Assembly (NCBI GenBank): GCA_017529865.1 | Contig: JAFXNA010000024.1 | Span: 62,001-126,000, forward strand | DNA length: 64,000 bases | Direction of reading: 5' to 3' | Source: Bacteroidaceae bacterium | Lineage (GTDB): Bacteria > Bacteroidota > Bacteroidia > Bacteroidales > Bacteroidaceae | Shown here: positions 32,084 through 42,500 of the stretch, in pieces | Layout of the letters: every line of letters begins with the position of its first letter | How positions within the stretch are numbered: position 1 is the first letter of the stretch | Program-made: the position numbers and the translations under genes | The notes under the pieces: generated by a model | Databases searched by the model: none | Told to the model about the DNA's origin: nothing | The model's input: the letters and a program-made list of their open reading frames with translations, nothing else

Positions 32084-32872
32084 TTATAGGTTATGGGTTA
32101 TTGAATTACAATTATCAAAGACATCCTGCAATACTTCGAGTGATTTTGGCTCCCGAAAACCTGTAAGATGCAACATATAGTATTCAATGATCACCTCCAG
32201 GCATCGATGGCGCTGACGGCGATTCATCCGATAAAGATGCATATTCTCATAGTCCATATATAATAAATAAGGTATAGTGCGGGCTTCGTCGGGCTTGAGG
32301 TAATGTTGATGCTGAGGCTGAATGTCCGAGTACTCACTGTTCATCAAATCATAATATAATAAGGTATGTGTTTGATGGGGGCTCAACAAATGGCTTTTAT
32401 CAACATTCGGAAAGACACCCACAAAGCGTGTAAGCCTCATCATAAAAACAAGATGGAAGTTGGCATAACCCGTTTCAGCGTAATCAAACCACTTCAAGGA
32501 ATCTTCGATATACTGATAAAGCAAAGGATTAGCCGCCTCTTCTTTTAATAAGTTGCTCAAACATTCCGAGAGAAACATGACAATCGATGCCTTCACAGGA
32601 TTGAAGTGCAAGGTACTAAAAGTATGATAGGGTTGAATCCCTTTTGCAGAAGGCAGTCGCATCTGGCCGTGAATGCTGCTTTCGAACGCTATCAGGCTTA
32701 ATGGCATCAAAACGGAAGGATTGACTCTGGAAGATCTAGCAGCGACCTGGTGTGAAGCCGTACGTTTGACATCAAACGACATTCTTCCGCGGCTATCCGT
32801 GAACAAGTCTACGATATAACCGTTTTCTCCATATTTCACCGTTCTAAGGACAATCCCTTTTAGCTTTTCCAT
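32084..32872 (-). CDS. recO: DNA repair protein RecO
   Basis: The start is at ATG 32872 (MEKLKGIVLRTVKYGENGYI), matching the usual RecO N-terminus; the open frame continues upstream through an AT-rich promoter region. The N-terminal OB-fold contains VDLFTDSRGRMSFDVKRT. The rest is the helical C-terminal domain (262 residues in all), without an obvious zinc Cys cluster. RecO loads RecA on SSB-coated DNA with RecR. The last codons (NSITHNL) are encoded by a GGTTATAGGTTATGGGTTATT-type repeat. Confidence 0.92.
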   Translation of the reverse strand: MEKLKGIVLRTVKYGENGYIVDLFTDSRGRMSFDVKRTASHQVAARSSRVNPSVLMPLSLIAFESSIHGQMRLPSAKGIQPYHTFSTLHFNPVKASIVMFLSECLSNLLKEEAANPLLYQYIEDSLKWFDYAETGYANFHLVFMMRLTRFVGVFPNVDKSHLLSPHQTHTLLYYDLMNSEYSDIQPQHQHYLKPDEARTIPYLLYMDYENMHLYRMNRRQRHRCLEVIIEYYMLHLTGFREPKSLEVLQDVFDNCNSITHNL

Positions 32873-32906
32873 ACCATTTTTCTCTGTCTGCCTCGTTTCG
32901 AAGATG

Positions 32907-32914
32907 CAAATGTA
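32907..32914 (-). promoter_or_regulatory. -7 promoter box for recO
   Basis: The minus strand reads TACATTTG, 35 bases before the ATG. Confidence 0.6.
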
Positions 32915-32965
32915 GAAAAAAAATATGGAAAAAGCATAGAATATGGAAAAAAAATGCAAAAAAAT

Positions 32966-32996
32966 TTTGTCAGTCAAAATAATGTGCGTACCTTTG
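32966..32996 (+). promoter_or_regulatory. Promoter of tRNA-Glu and rpsT
   Basis: TTTG at 32966-32969, a 19-base spacer and TACCTTTG at 32989-32996, 48 bases before the tRNA. Confidence 0.75.
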
Positions 32997-33044
32997 CATC
33001 CGCAAATCGCGAAAGTGGTTCTGCTTAGACGTAAGTCAGAGGCT

Positions 33045-33116
33045 GGTCCCTTCGTCTATCGGTTAGGACGAGAGATTTTCATTCTCTAAAGAGCAGTTCG
33101 ATTCTGCTAGGGACTA
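33045..33116 (+). tRNA. tRNA-Glu (anticodon TTC)
   Basis: The acceptor stem GGTCCCT (33045-33051) pairs with AGGGACT (33109-33115), with discriminator A. The anticodon stem AGAGA/TCTCT encloses TTTTCAT, giving anticodon TTC at 33078-33080. The T arm contains GTTCGATTC. CCA is not encoded. It lies ahead of rpsT in the same direction, and both probably come from the promoter at 32966-32996. Confidence 0.95.
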
Positions 33117-33187
33117 CTTCAAGTAATTAAGAATTGAAAGAAGAGCAAAATACAGCTCACAAAACAGTACAAAAAGAAACATAAATA

Positions 33188-33439
33188 ATGGCAAATCACA
33201 AATCAACAATCAAGCGCATACGTCAGTCTGAAACTCGCAGACTGCACAATCGCTATTACGCAAAGACGATGCGTAATGCTCTCCGCAAACTTCGCGCTAC
33301 AAAGGAGAAAGAGGCTGCTTTGGAACTTTATCCACAAGTACAAAAGATGTTAGACAAACTCGCAAAGAAGAATATTATTCACTGGAAGAAGGCTGCAAAC
33401 CTCAAATCTGGTGCAATGCTCTACATCTCTAAACTCTAA
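33188..33439 (+). CDS. rpsT: 30S ribosomal protein S20
   Basis: The 83-residue, strongly basic and helical protein starts [20 protein letters not shown] and contains [16 protein letters not shown] and [17 protein letters not shown], typical of S20. It binds the 5' domain and helix 44 of 16S rRNA. It sits between tRNA-Glu and gyrB and ends at a strong terminator. Confidence 0.98.
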   Translation: MANHKSTIKRIRQSETRRLHNRYYAKTMRNALRKLRATKEKEAALELYPQVQKMLDKLAKKNIIHWKKAANLKSGAMLYISKL

Positions 33440-33480
33440 TTTAGTAACTCTTGGTTTTAATGCCATTAGATAATTTATAT

Positions 33481-33509
33481 AAGGTGTCAATCGACACCTT
33501 ATTTTTTTT
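33481..33509 (+). terminator. Terminator after rpsT
   Basis: AAGGTGTC (33481-33488), loop AATC and GACACCTT (33493-33500) are followed by a run of eight T. Confidence 0.93.
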
Positions 33510-33597
33510 ATTAATACCATGATTTTTCATCTATCAAAGCTATTTTGACTATTAATACACCAAAGGTGTATTTCTTTTTAACTTTTTAGCCAGAATG

Positions 33598-33629
33598 TTT
33601 GCACAATTCAATACTTTTTCGTAAATTTG
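33598..33629 (+). promoter_or_regulatory. Consensus promoter of gyrB
   Basis: TTTG at 33598-33601, a 20-base spacer and TAAATTTG at 33622-33629, 25 bases before the ATG. Confidence 0.8.
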
Positions 33630-33654
33630 TACCGTAAAATGTGATTTAAACGAA

Positions 33655-35634
33655 ATGGATGAATTGATTCAAGCAGGAACAGACTATTCCGCAAGTAATA
33701 TCCAAGTCTTGGAAGGCTTGGAAGCAGTACGGAAACGTCCTGCGATGTACATTGGTGATATTAGCGAAAAAGGACTTCATCACTTAGTGTATGAAGTGGT
33801 TGATAACTCAATTGATGAAGCACTGGCAGGTTTCTGCACCCACATTGAAGTAACTATCAACGAAGACAATTCTATCACGGTTCAGGATAATGGACGTGGT
33901 ATTCCTGTTGACATGCATGAAAAAGAGCACCGTTCGGCTCTTGAGGTCGTTATGACCGTGCTCCATGCAGGAGGAAAGTTTGACAAAGGCTCCTATAAAG
34001 TATCCGGTGGTCTCCACGGTGTTGGTGTCAGTTGTGTGAACGCCCTGTCAACCAGGATGGTATCGCAAGTATTCCGCGATGGCAAAATTTACCAGCAGGA
34101 ATACTCTTGCGGAAAACCCTTATATGATGTCAAGCAAATAGGTACAACTGATTTGCGAGGCACACGCCAGCAATTCTGGCCTGACGGCAGTATCTTCATC
34201 ACACGAACTTATCGTTATGAGATACTTGCCAATCGTATGCGTGAATTGGCATATCTGAATGCTGGCATCACCATTACCCTGCAAGACATGCGTTTGGACA
34301 TGAACGCACAAGCAGGCTACGAAGGTATCCGCAAAGATGTGTTCTATTCAGAAGGTGGTTTGCGTGACTTCGTAAGATACATCGACTCTACACGCACACA
34401 CCTTTTCAACGATATCATCTATCTCAACACAGAGAAAAGCGATACTCCGATAGAGGCAGCCATCATGTACAACACCTCATACTCGGAGAATATCCACTCA
34501 TATGTTAACAATATCAATACCATAGAAGGTGGTACCCATCTGCAAGGATTCCGCACCGCCCTCACCCGCGTATTGAAGAAATATACATCAGACGATCAGA
34601 AACTGATGGATCGCCTGAACAAGCAGAAGATTGAGATTAGTCCGGAAGACTTCCGTGAAGGACTGACCGCAGTGATCTCCGTAAAAGTTGCCGAACCACA
34701 GTTCGAAGGACAGACCAAGACAAAATTGGGTAACAACGAAGTCATGGGTGCGGTAAACTCTGCAGTAGGCGAAGCACTGACGAACTATCTTGAAGAACAT
34801 CCAAAGGAGGCAAAACTCATCATCGACAAAGTGGTACTTGCTGCCGAAGCTCGTATTGCTGCACGAACAGCACGCGAGAAGGTTCAACGCAAGAATCCGA
34901 TGTCAGGAGGTGGACTTCCAGGTAAACTTGCAGACTGCTCAGATAAAGACCCAGCTAATTGCGAGATGTTTATCGTCGAGGGAGACTCTGCAGGTGGTTC
35001 TGCGAAACAAGGCCGTGACCGTCATTTCCAAGCCATCCTGCCAATACGTGGTAAGATTTTCAACGTAGAACGTGTGAAATGGCACCAAGCATTCGATCAT
35101 GAAGAAGTAAACAACATCATCAATGCACTTGGTGTACGCTTCGGAATTGACGAGAATGATAGCAAAGAAGCCAACTATGAGAAGTTGCGCTACTACAAGA
35201 CGATTATCATGACCGATGCCGATGTCGATGGTTCACATATCGACACCCTGTTGCTCACACTCTTCTTCCGCTATATGCCACAACTGATCAAGGACGGACG
35301 CCTCTTCATCGCTACGCCTCCACTCTACAAGTGCACAAAGGGTAAGATTAGCGAATACTGCTATGATGAGCAGGCGCGACTCCGCTTCATTGACCAGTAT
35401 GGTGATGGCAATCAGGATAGCATTAAGACCCAACGATACAAAGGTCTTGGTGAAATGAACCCAGAACAATTGTGGGAAACAACCATGAACCCAGAGACCC
35501 GTCTGCTGAAACAAGTCACTATTGATGATGCTGCAGAAGCAGATTACATCTTCTCGATGTTGATGGGTGATGATGTTCCACCACGCCGTGAGTTCATTGA
35601 GCGTAATGCAACATACGCAAACATCGATGCGTAA
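33655..35634 (+). CDS. gyrB: DNA gyrase subunit B
   Basis: The 659-residue ATPase subunit of gyrase drives negative supercoiling with GyrA. The GHKL ATPase domain shows LEAVRKRPAMYIGDIS, YEVVDNSIDEALAG, DNGRGIPVDMHEKE and SGGLHGVGVSCVNALS. The Toprim domain shows FIVEGDSAGGSAKQGRDR near residue 441 and IIMTDADVDGSHIDTLLLTL near 519. The C-terminus has RYKGLGEMNPEQLWETTMNP. Length, IQVLEGLEAVRKRPAM and the full Toprim insert favour GyrB over ParE. It is a single-gene unit. Confidence 0.96.
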   Translation: MDELIQAGTDYSASNIQVLEGLEAVRKRPAMYIGDISEKGLHHLVYEVVDNSIDEALAGFCTHIEVTINEDNSITVQDNGRGIPVDMHEKEHRSALEVVMTVLHAGGKFDKGSYKVSGGLHGVGVSCVNALSTRMVSQVFRDGKIYQQEYSCGKPLYDVKQIGTTDLRGTRQQFWPDGSIFITRTYRYEILANRMRELAYLNAGITITLQDMRLDMNAQAGYEGIRKDVFYSEGGLRDFVRYIDSTRTHLFNDIIYLNTEKSDTPIEAAIMYNTSYSENIHSYVNNINTIEGGTHLQGFRTALTRVLKKYTSDDQKLMDRLNKQKIEISPEDFREGLTAVISVKVAEPQFEGQTKTKLGNNEVMGAVNSAVGEALTNYLEEHPKEAKLIIDKVVLAAEARIAARTAREKVQRKNPMSGGGLPGKLADCSDKDPANCEMFIVEGDSAGGSAKQGRDRHFQAILPIRGKIFNVERVKWHQAFDHEEVNNIINALGVRFGIDENDSKEANYEKLRYYKTIIMTDADVDGSHIDTLLLTLFFRYMPQLIKDGRLFIATPPLYKCTKGKISEYCYDEQARLRFIDQYGDGNQDSIKTQRYKGLGEMNPEQLWETTMNPETRLLKQVTIDDAAEADYIFSMLMGDDVPPRREFIERNATYANIDA

Positions 35635-35645
35635 AATTGGCACAA

Positions 35646-35791
35646 CGTCAGGGAATTCCTGACGACTAAGGATAGAAACATTTCATTCAATTCTTACATA
35701 TATTCTCGTGCCGACCAAAAAGAAGGGATTCTGACCGAGTCGGCACATCTTTAAAGTAACAGAAAAAGGTCAGTCGTGAGACTGGCCTTTT
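35646..35791. terminator. Three successive hairpins between gyrB and the DUF2851 gene
   Basis: CGTCAGG/CCTGACG (35646-35664), GTGCCGAC/GTCGGCAC (35708-35715 and 35739-35746), and AAAAGGTCAGTC/GACTGGCCTTTT (35764-35775 and 35780-35791) with a GTGA loop. The last has A and T flanks on both sides and can end both convergent transcripts. Confidence 0.75.
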
Positions 35792-35817
35792 CGTTTGTAA
35801 TCGTTTGTATCAGGGTT

Positions 35818-37146
35818 TTAGTCCTTCTGATTCCTTTTCTCCTTTTCCTTCAAGTAGGTTGGAGTATGACGAATATATTCATAACCCAAACGGCAGCGAA
35901 GACAATCCTTCGCATCGCAGTATCGTGTCGTCAGTTGCAATATTGCCTGAGATTCGGCTGCAGAACGACATTCCACACCTGCTTCACACCAAGTATCGAT
36001 GATACTATTTCGTTCTGGTTTCAACTGTTCAAGCAACTCGATGGCCTTTTGACACATTCCCTCGTCGGCCTTATAACGTCCATAAGCAAACAGTAATGGC
36101 ACAACGCTGTTAATGATAATCAAATCTTTGGTCGCTTTCGAAAGGGAACGGTTTCCTGCTTGAACCTCAACATTTGAGAAAGAATAATGAGATTGCCAAT
36201 AATCACTGACCTGAACATCCAATAATTCCCTTATATCTTCTACAGTCTGGGCACTTATCAAACGCGAAAGATTCAACTGGCTGGTATGATACAGCTTAGC
36301 AAGTTGTGCTATACGCATATATGGAAAGCCTTGTGGACGCATCCGTAGGAACTTCCACTGAGAAGGATTGATGCTTTGTAAATCGAATTTCTTTCGAAGA
36401 TAAGCGTATTCGGCTTTCAACTTATAATAGTAATCAGACAGCGGTGCTCGTCTCTGTTGGAACTCGTCATCCAAGAAACCTGCCTGCCCAAAGAAGATAG
36501 CTTCAATCTGGAACAAATCATCACGATGCTTATTCATGGCACTCATGGAAACGGTCTTTGCCCATTGTTCGAAAGCATCGCCATTCTTTCCAAATCCAAA
36601 ATTCCTGGCAATAGTGACAAAAGCTGTATGCTCCCAATCTAAGTTGCACAGCTTTCGCCGCTCCATCAATTGCTCAGTTCGCTGTTCCAGTCGTTCTACA
36701 TATAAAGCAGATAGCCACGCGGTGATGGTGAGTCGAGGCATCAAGTTCAAGTAGTTACGACAGCGAGGGTGGCGGTCGGACGAAAGGAGTTCTTCGCAGT
36801 TATTAGTTACGTAATCAGGAATTTCCAATTGCATTTGTGGAATAACATGCCCCTGCGAGGTTCTCACTTCGCAATCTATGGCAGAAACCACATGAAGTAT
36901 CACATTGTCGTATGCCACATCAGTATCATGATGATGATGGTACCAATCGCTCGATTTGAGATGTATTTCTACATTTCCGACCCATAACATTCCATCTATT
37001 TTCAGCTGGGCACCAATGAAATCAGGACCAGCATCCGAGTTGTGCCGTCCCACACTGATAATATCTATATGTTTCCCATCTGCTGTATGTAGTTGTCCGA
37101 GTGGGAATATGCGATGTTGCCATGCATAGTGAAGCATATATTCCAT
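35818..37146 (-). CDS. DUF2851 family protein
   Basis: The start is at ATG 37146 (MEYMLHYAWQHRIFPLGQLH); the frame continues to a TTG that overlaps the promoter's -7 box and cannot be the start. The 442-residue soluble protein shows the DUF2851 signature: NSDAGPDFIGAQLKIDG, VGNVEIHLKSSDWYHHHHDT and YDNVILHVV. This conserved part resembles restriction-endonuclease-like folds (GPDF...EIHLK), so a nuclease role has been thought possible, but none is demonstrated to my knowledge. The C-terminus has Cys residues in YCDAKDCLRCRLG. Confidence 0.88.
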   Translation of the reverse strand: MEYMLHYAWQHRIFPLGQLHTADGKHIDIISVGRHNSDAGPDFIGAQLKIDGMLWVGNVEIHLKSSDWYHHHHDTDVAYDNVILHVVSAIDCEVRTSQGHVIPQMQLEIPDYVTNNCEELLSSDRHPRCRNYLNLMPRLTITAWLSALYVERLEQRTEQLMERRKLCNLDWEHTAFVTIARNFGFGKNGDAFEQWAKTVSMSAMNKHRDDLFQIEAIFFGQAGFLDDEFQQRRAPLSDYYYKLKAEYAYLRKKFDLQSINPSQWKFLRMRPQGFPYMRIAQLAKLYHTSQLNLSRLISAQTVEDIRELLDVQVSDYWQSHYSFSNVEVQAGNRSLSKATKDLIIINSVVPLLFAYGRYKADEGMCQKAIELLEQLKPERNSIIDTWCEAGVECRSAAESQAILQLTTRYCDAKDCLRCRLGYEYIRHTPTYLKEKEKRNQKD

Positions 37147-37164
37147 AAATGCTGCAGTTTGTTG

Positions 37165-37172
37165 CAAAGTTA
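37165..37172 (-). promoter_or_regulatory. -7 promoter box for DUF2851 gene
   Basis: The minus strand reads TAACTTTG, 18 bases before the ATG at 37146. Confidence 0.65.
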
Positions 37173-37216
37173 CTTAAAAATCTTTAAACTATCATCTATA
37201 AACTACAAACTTTTAC

Positions 37217-37224
37217 TATCTTTG
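37217..37224 (+). promoter_or_regulatory. -7 promoter box for dapB-lepB
   Basis: TATCTTTG lies 20 bases before the dapB ATG. It diverges from the promoter at 37165-37172. Confidence 0.65.
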
Positions 37225-37244
37225 CAGAAAAATTTACGATATAT

Positions 37245-37931
37245 ATGAAGATTGCATTAATTGGATATGGCAAGATGGGTAAAATGATTGAGCAGATTGC
37301 CATCAGTCGAGGACATGAAATCGTAAGCATCATCGACATTGATAATCAGGATGATTTCAACTCCCCAGCATTTCGTTCAGCCGATGTTGCCATTGAATTT
37401 ACTGCTCCTCAAGTAGCATACAACAATTATTTGAAAGCATGGGAGCAGAATGTGAAAGTTGTTTCCGGTAGCACAGGATGGTTGAAAGAACATGGTGATG
37501 AAGTACGCAAGGCTTGCACAGAAGGAGGTAAGACCCTGTTCTGGGCATCAAATTTCAGTCTGGGCGTGGCCATCTTCTCTGCAGTCAATAAGTACCTGGC
37601 TCGCATCATGAACGAGTTCCCTGACTACGAAGTAAGTATGCGCGAAGTTCACCATATTCACAAGCTCGATGCGCCAAGCGGAACAGCCATCACACTTGCA
37701 GAACAAATCAAAGAGAATATGCCTCGCATTGACGATGTTAAGATAGAATCAGTACGCGAAGGTGAAGTGCCAGGCATTCATAGCATCACCTATAACAGCG
37801 AAGCCGATCAGATTACCATCACTCACGATGCTCACAATCGTAAAGGTTTTGCCTTAGGAGCAGTACTGGCAGCAGAATATACAGCAAAACATCAGGGTCT
37901 GTTGACAACCAGCGATCTTTTTCAGTTTTAA
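37245..37931 (+). CDS. dapB: 4-hydroxy-tetrahydrodipicolinate reductase
   Basis: The 228-residue enzyme makes tetrahydrodipicolinate in the lysine and diaminopimelate pathway. The nucleotide-binding motif GYGKMGKMIEQIA is at residues 7-19, AIEFTAPQVA follows, and the catalytic segment is EVHHIHKLDAPSGTAITLAE with the active-site His and Lys. The length is on the short side, as in other Bacteroidetes. lepB follows after 73 bases and has no promoter of its own that I can see, so the two may share a transcript. Confidence 0.96.
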   Translation: MKIALIGYGKMGKMIEQIAISRGHEIVSIIDIDNQDDFNSPAFRSADVAIEFTAPQVAYNNYLKAWEQNVKVVSGSTGWLKEHGDEVRKACTEGGKTLFWASNFSLGVAIFSAVNKYLARIMNEFPDYEVSMREVHHIHKLDAPSGTAITLAEQIKENMPRIDDVKIESVREGEVPGIHSITYNSEADQITITHDAHNRKGFALGAVLAAEYTAKHQGLLTTSDLFQF

Positions 37932-38004
37932 AGATTATTAACTGCACGTCCTGTAGTTTTCATCTACCAAGCGACGTCAAACCAATAAAAAAGAATCAAC
38001 AGTT

Positions 38005-39519
38005 ATGGTAAAATTTAAGGGTTCTAAACAGATAAAGGCAGAAAGAGCTAACGCAGATAAAATCGAAAAAGCGGAGAAGAAAAAGAACTGGGTGATGTTT
38101 ATCATCGTCCTTGTTCTGTATCTTGCTTTCCTCTATTGGGTAGGCAGTTGGTGGGGACTACTTGTCGTGCCATTCATCTATGATGTCTACATCTCAAAGA
38201 TAATCAAGTGGACTTGGTGGAAAAACCTGGAAAGTCCAGTGGGTCGAACCCTGATGAGTTGGGTCGATGCGTTGGTGTTTGCTTTGGTAGCCGTCTACTT
38301 CGTCAATCAATTCTTCTTCCAGAACTACCAAATACCAAGTAGTTCTTTGGAGAAATCGCTCTTGACGGGTGATTATCTGTTAGTGAGCAAGTTGAGCTAC
38401 GGCCCTCGTATTCCTCAGACTCCGCTTACGATGCCACTTACCCAACACACATTGCCTGTCATCAATGCCAAGTCGTATATCGAATGGCCTCATTGGGAAT
38501 ACCGTCGTGTGAAAGGTCTGGGAAAGGTGGAATATGGTGACATCGTCGTATTCAACTACCCTGCTGGCGATACGGTAGCCGTGAACTATCCTAACGATTT
38601 CTATGAGCTTTGTTATATGTATGGCGCTGAGGCCTACAAGAACCAAGGATACGAACTTCCGGCAATGAGCTCGCTGAACACAGAACAACAGATGAAGATG
38701 TTCGACGAATTGTACCAAGTGGGTAAGCAATTAGTCGCTCAAGATAAATTCCGTTTTGGTGACATCACCAGTCGTCCTGTTGACCGTCGCGAAAACTACG
38801 TGAAACGTTGTGTAGGCCTGCCTAACCAGAAGCTGGAAATCAAGAATAAGATTATCTACATTGATGGCAAGGCACAAAAGACTCCTACAGATGCACAGTT
38901 CAACTATTACGTCTATTCAAAGGGAGAACTGAATGACGAACTGCGTGATGAATTGCAAATCAGCGATGAAGCATACGCTCGCTGGAACGACCGTCCTGAT
39001 CATCCGTTCGAGGAACACCGTATTGGAGTGCCACTCACAGAGAAGACAAAAGCTTCATTGCTGAGTCATACAGAACTCATCGACAGCATTGTGGAGATTA
39101 TGGACACCAACTCCGGACATGTGTATCCACTCAATCACGACTATGGATGGACGCGCGACAACTACGGACCTATCTGGATTCCTGCCAAAGGAAAGAAACT
39201 CACACTCACGATGGAGAATATCGCAGTCTACGACCGTCCTATCCGTGTGTATGAAGGCAATGACCTGAAGGTTGAGAATGGCAAAATCTTCATCAATGGA
39301 AAGGAAACTAATGAGTACACCTTCAAGATGGACTACTACTGGATGATGGGCGACAACCGCCACAACTCTGCCGACAGCCGCTACTGGGGCTTTGTACCTG
39401 AGGATCATGTAGTTGGTAAGCCACTCTTCATATGGCTGTCTATCTGTCCTGATAACAACCCAGCCTCATCGAAGATTCGATGGAACAGATTGTTCAAGTG
39501 GGTAGATAACATTAAGTAA
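38005..39519 (+). CDS. lepB: Signal peptidase I
   Basis: The 504-residue inner-membrane protease removes signal peptides from exported proteins. Two hydrophobic segments lie at about residues 29-60 and 87-103. The catalytic Ser114 is in QIPSSSLEKSLLTGDY, and the Lys motif is YVKRCVGLPNQKLEI. Box E is WMMGDNRHNSADSRYWG. The protein is about twice the E. coli core length because of a large insert between boxes, which is normal in Bacteroidetes. A bidirectional terminator follows. Confidence 0.95.
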   Translation: MVKFKGSKQIKAERANADKIEKAEKKKNWVMFIIVLVLYLAFLYWVGSWWGLLVVPFIYDVYISKIIKWTWWKNLESPVGRTLMSWVDALVFALVAVYFVNQFFFQNYQIPSSSLEKSLLTGDYLLVSKLSYGPRIPQTPLTMPLTQHTLPVINAKSYIEWPHWEYRRVKGLGKVEYGDIVVFNYPAGDTVAVNYPNDFYELCYMYGAEAYKNQGYELPAMSSLNTEQQMKMFDELYQVGKQLVAQDKFRFGDITSRPVDRRENYVKRCVGLPNQKLEIKNKIIYIDGKAQKTPTDAQFNYYVYSKGELNDELRDELQISDEAYARWNDRPDHPFEEHRIGVPLTEKTKASLLSHTELIDSIVEIMDTNSGHVYPLNHDYGWTRDNYGPIWIPAKGKKLTLTMENIAVYDRPIRVYEGNDLKVENGKIFINGKETNEYTFKMDYYWMMGDNRHNSADSRYWGFVPEDHVVGKPLFIWLSICPDNNPASSKIRWNRLFKWVDNIK

Positions 39520-39536
39520 GATGTAAAGCATAAAAC

Positions 39537-39575
39537 AAGCGGAGCCAGTCTTGTGATTGGCTCCGCTTTGTTTTT
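39537..39575. terminator. Bidirectional terminator between lepB and purL
   Basis: AAGCGGAGCCAGTC (39537-39550), loop TTGT and GATTGGCTCCGCTT (39555-39568) form a 14-base-pair stem. T runs follow on the plus strand (TGTTTTT) and the minus strand (GTTTTA). Confidence 0.9.
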
Positions 39576-42500
39576 ATCTATGCTGCTCGCACCATTTTCG
39601 TCCATTCACGAAAGCTTCGATCCATGGAGTCACATCATCGTGCTTACGTTCCTCTGGATAGTGCCCCATCTGCCAAGGGAAGATGGCTCGCTCCAAGTGA
39701 GGCATCATGGCAAGATGGCGCCCGTCTGCGGTACAGATACCTGCAATATCATAGTCACTGCCATTCGGATTAGCAGGATAGCCATGATAGTTGTACTTAG
39801 CAACCACATTGTAAGCACTCTCAGGCTCTGTCAGTTCGAAGCGTCCTTCTCCATGAGCTACCCAAAGTCCCAACTTGTTTCCACTCAGCGAGCCAAAGAG
39901 AACTGACTCATTCTGTGGGATGTCAAGCGTAAGGAATGCACTCTCGAACTTATGGCTGATATTGTGCTTCATACTGCCTTTCGCGCCAAGCAGACCCAAT
40001 TCCATCATCAACTGGCATCCATTACAGATACCCAGCGAGAGGGTGTCTTTGCGTGCATAGAACTTATCGAGTGCGGCTTTTGCCTCTGGATTATAGAGGA
40101 ATGCTCCTGCCCAACCTTTAGCACTTCCTAGTACGTCTGAATTGGAGAATCCACCACAGAACACAATCATCTGGATTTCATCAAGCGTTTCACGTCCACT
40201 CACCAAGTCTGTCATCATCACATCCTTCACATCAAAGCCTGCCAAGTAGAGACAATAAGCCATTTCACGCTCACCATTCGTACCTTTCTCACGAATGATA
40301 GCTGCCTTTGGACGTGCTTCAGATGGTGCTGAATCACGATCAGGACTGATGCCATACTGGGCAAAAGTTCCAGTGAAATCAGCATTGAACTTGTGCTGGA
40401 TAGGCTGATTCTTGTAATTAGCAAAGCGCTCGTCAGCCATTCCGTTCATGCTTTGGAGGCAATCCAATTCATGTGAAGTTGAATACCACACATCACGCAG
40501 GGCATCGATGTCCAGTTCGTATGATGTTGCTTTTGCACTCAACACCAGTTTACGCTCTGCGATTGGTTCTGCTATCTTAGCGAAACCTACTCCTGCATCA
40601 GCAAGGATGCTTTCCACCTTATTAATATGATCAGCTGCAACCTGAATCACAACACCTGGATTCTCAGCAAACAGAAGTTTGACGAGGTCTTTTTCTCCGA
40701 ATTCATCAAGGTTCACTTTCAGTCCACCCTTCGTGTTGGCGAAACACATCTCAAGCAGACAAGTAACCAAACCACCTGCACTGATATCGTGTCCAGCCAA
40801 TAGCAGTTCTTCGTTCACCAACTGCTGAACAGCCATAAATGCATCGCGGAAATACTCTGGGTTCTGCACGGTTGGCACTTCACTACCAACTTTCCCTTGT
40901 GTCTGCGCAAAGGCACTTCCACCCAACTTCAGTTCATCAAACGAAAAGTCAATATGATAGAGTACGGAATCTTTGTTCTGAACTACTGGCGATACTACTT
41001 TACGGATGTCACTTACCTCACCACCACTGCTCACAATCACAGTTCCAGGGCTGATGACCTTGGTTCCGTCAGGATACTTCTGAGTCATCGAGAGTGAATC
41101 CTTACCTGTTGGCACATTCACCTGGAGGGCACAGCAGAAGTCGCTCAATGCCTTCACACCTTCGAAGAGGCGGGCATCTTCACCTTTCTGACTACGACAA
41201 GGCCACATCCAGTTAGCAGACAAACTTACGCTGTCAAGACCCTCAGTCAATGGTGCCCACACGATGTTTGTGAGTGATTCTGCTACAGAGAGAACACTAC
41301 CAGCAGCTGGGTCAGCCAAACCTGCCTGTGGAGCATGTCCGATGGCTGTTGCGATTCCTGCCTTTCCACGATAGTCAAGAGCAACCACTCCACAGTCGCT
41401 AAGAGGTAACTGCAATTCGCCCTGACATTGCTGACGAGCTATCTTACCTGTCACAGAGCGGTCCACCTTGTTTGTCAACCAATCTTTGCAGGCTACAGCT
41501 TCAAGTTTCAGCACCTGCTCCAAATAGTCGTTAAGGGTCTTGGAATCCTTAACGTCTTTATACTCAACGTCTGCATAGTGATGCTCAACGGTTTCATCGC
41601 GCATATAGGTTTTTGGCGAATGTCCAAACATCTGCGACACTTCGAGGTCGAACGGACGGATGCCATCGCCTTGCTGGAAGGAGAAGTGAGCATCGCCTGT
41701 GGTTTCACCTACTACATAGAGCGGGGCACGCTCGCGCTCTGCAATCTGGCGAACATGATCGATATGCTTCTCGTCAATGAGCAATCCCATACGCTCCTGC
41801 GACTCGTTGGCAATGATTTCCTTCGAACTCAGCGTCTTGTCGCCAATCGGCAACTTCGTCATATCAATCTGACCTCCACACTCCTCGACCAGCTCACTGA
41901 GGCAATTCACGTGTCCTGCGCTACCGTGATCGTGGATAGACACGATTGGGTTCACGTCTTCCTCACACAATGCTCTGACAAGGTTGTTGGCACGTTTCTG
42001 CATCTCAGGATTAGCACGCTGAACAGCATTCAGCTCAATACCACTCGAGTAGCGACCTGTGTCGACAGAGCTGACACTTCCTCCACCCAATCCGATGCGG
42101 TAGTTATCACCACCTACAACCACAATCTTATTGCCTTTCTCAGGGGTACCTTTCAGACAGTCGCGCTTGGTGCCATAACCTACACCACCAGCCAACATGA
42201 TGACCTTATCGTAACCATACAGAGGCTCACCCTTCTTCTGCTCCTGATGTTCGAATGTCAGCACAGAACCACAAATCAGCGGCTGTCCAAACTTGTTACC
42301 AAAGTCGCTGGCACCATTCGAAGCCTTAATCAGTATCTGCTCAGGTGTCTGATAGAGCCAGTGACGAGGATGCTCCCCATTGCGATAACTAGTCATGTAG
42401 ACAGCTGTTCCTGCAATTGGCCACGAACCTGTTCCACCACCCATACGGTCGCGAATCTCACCTCCCGTACCTGTTGCAGCACCATTGAATGGCTCCACTG

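Noticed and set aside
33655..35634. ParE (topoisomerase IV subunit B) instead of GyrB
   Set aside because: N-terminal motifs and position behind rpsT fit GyrB better. A comparison with the genome's other type II topoisomerase would settle it.
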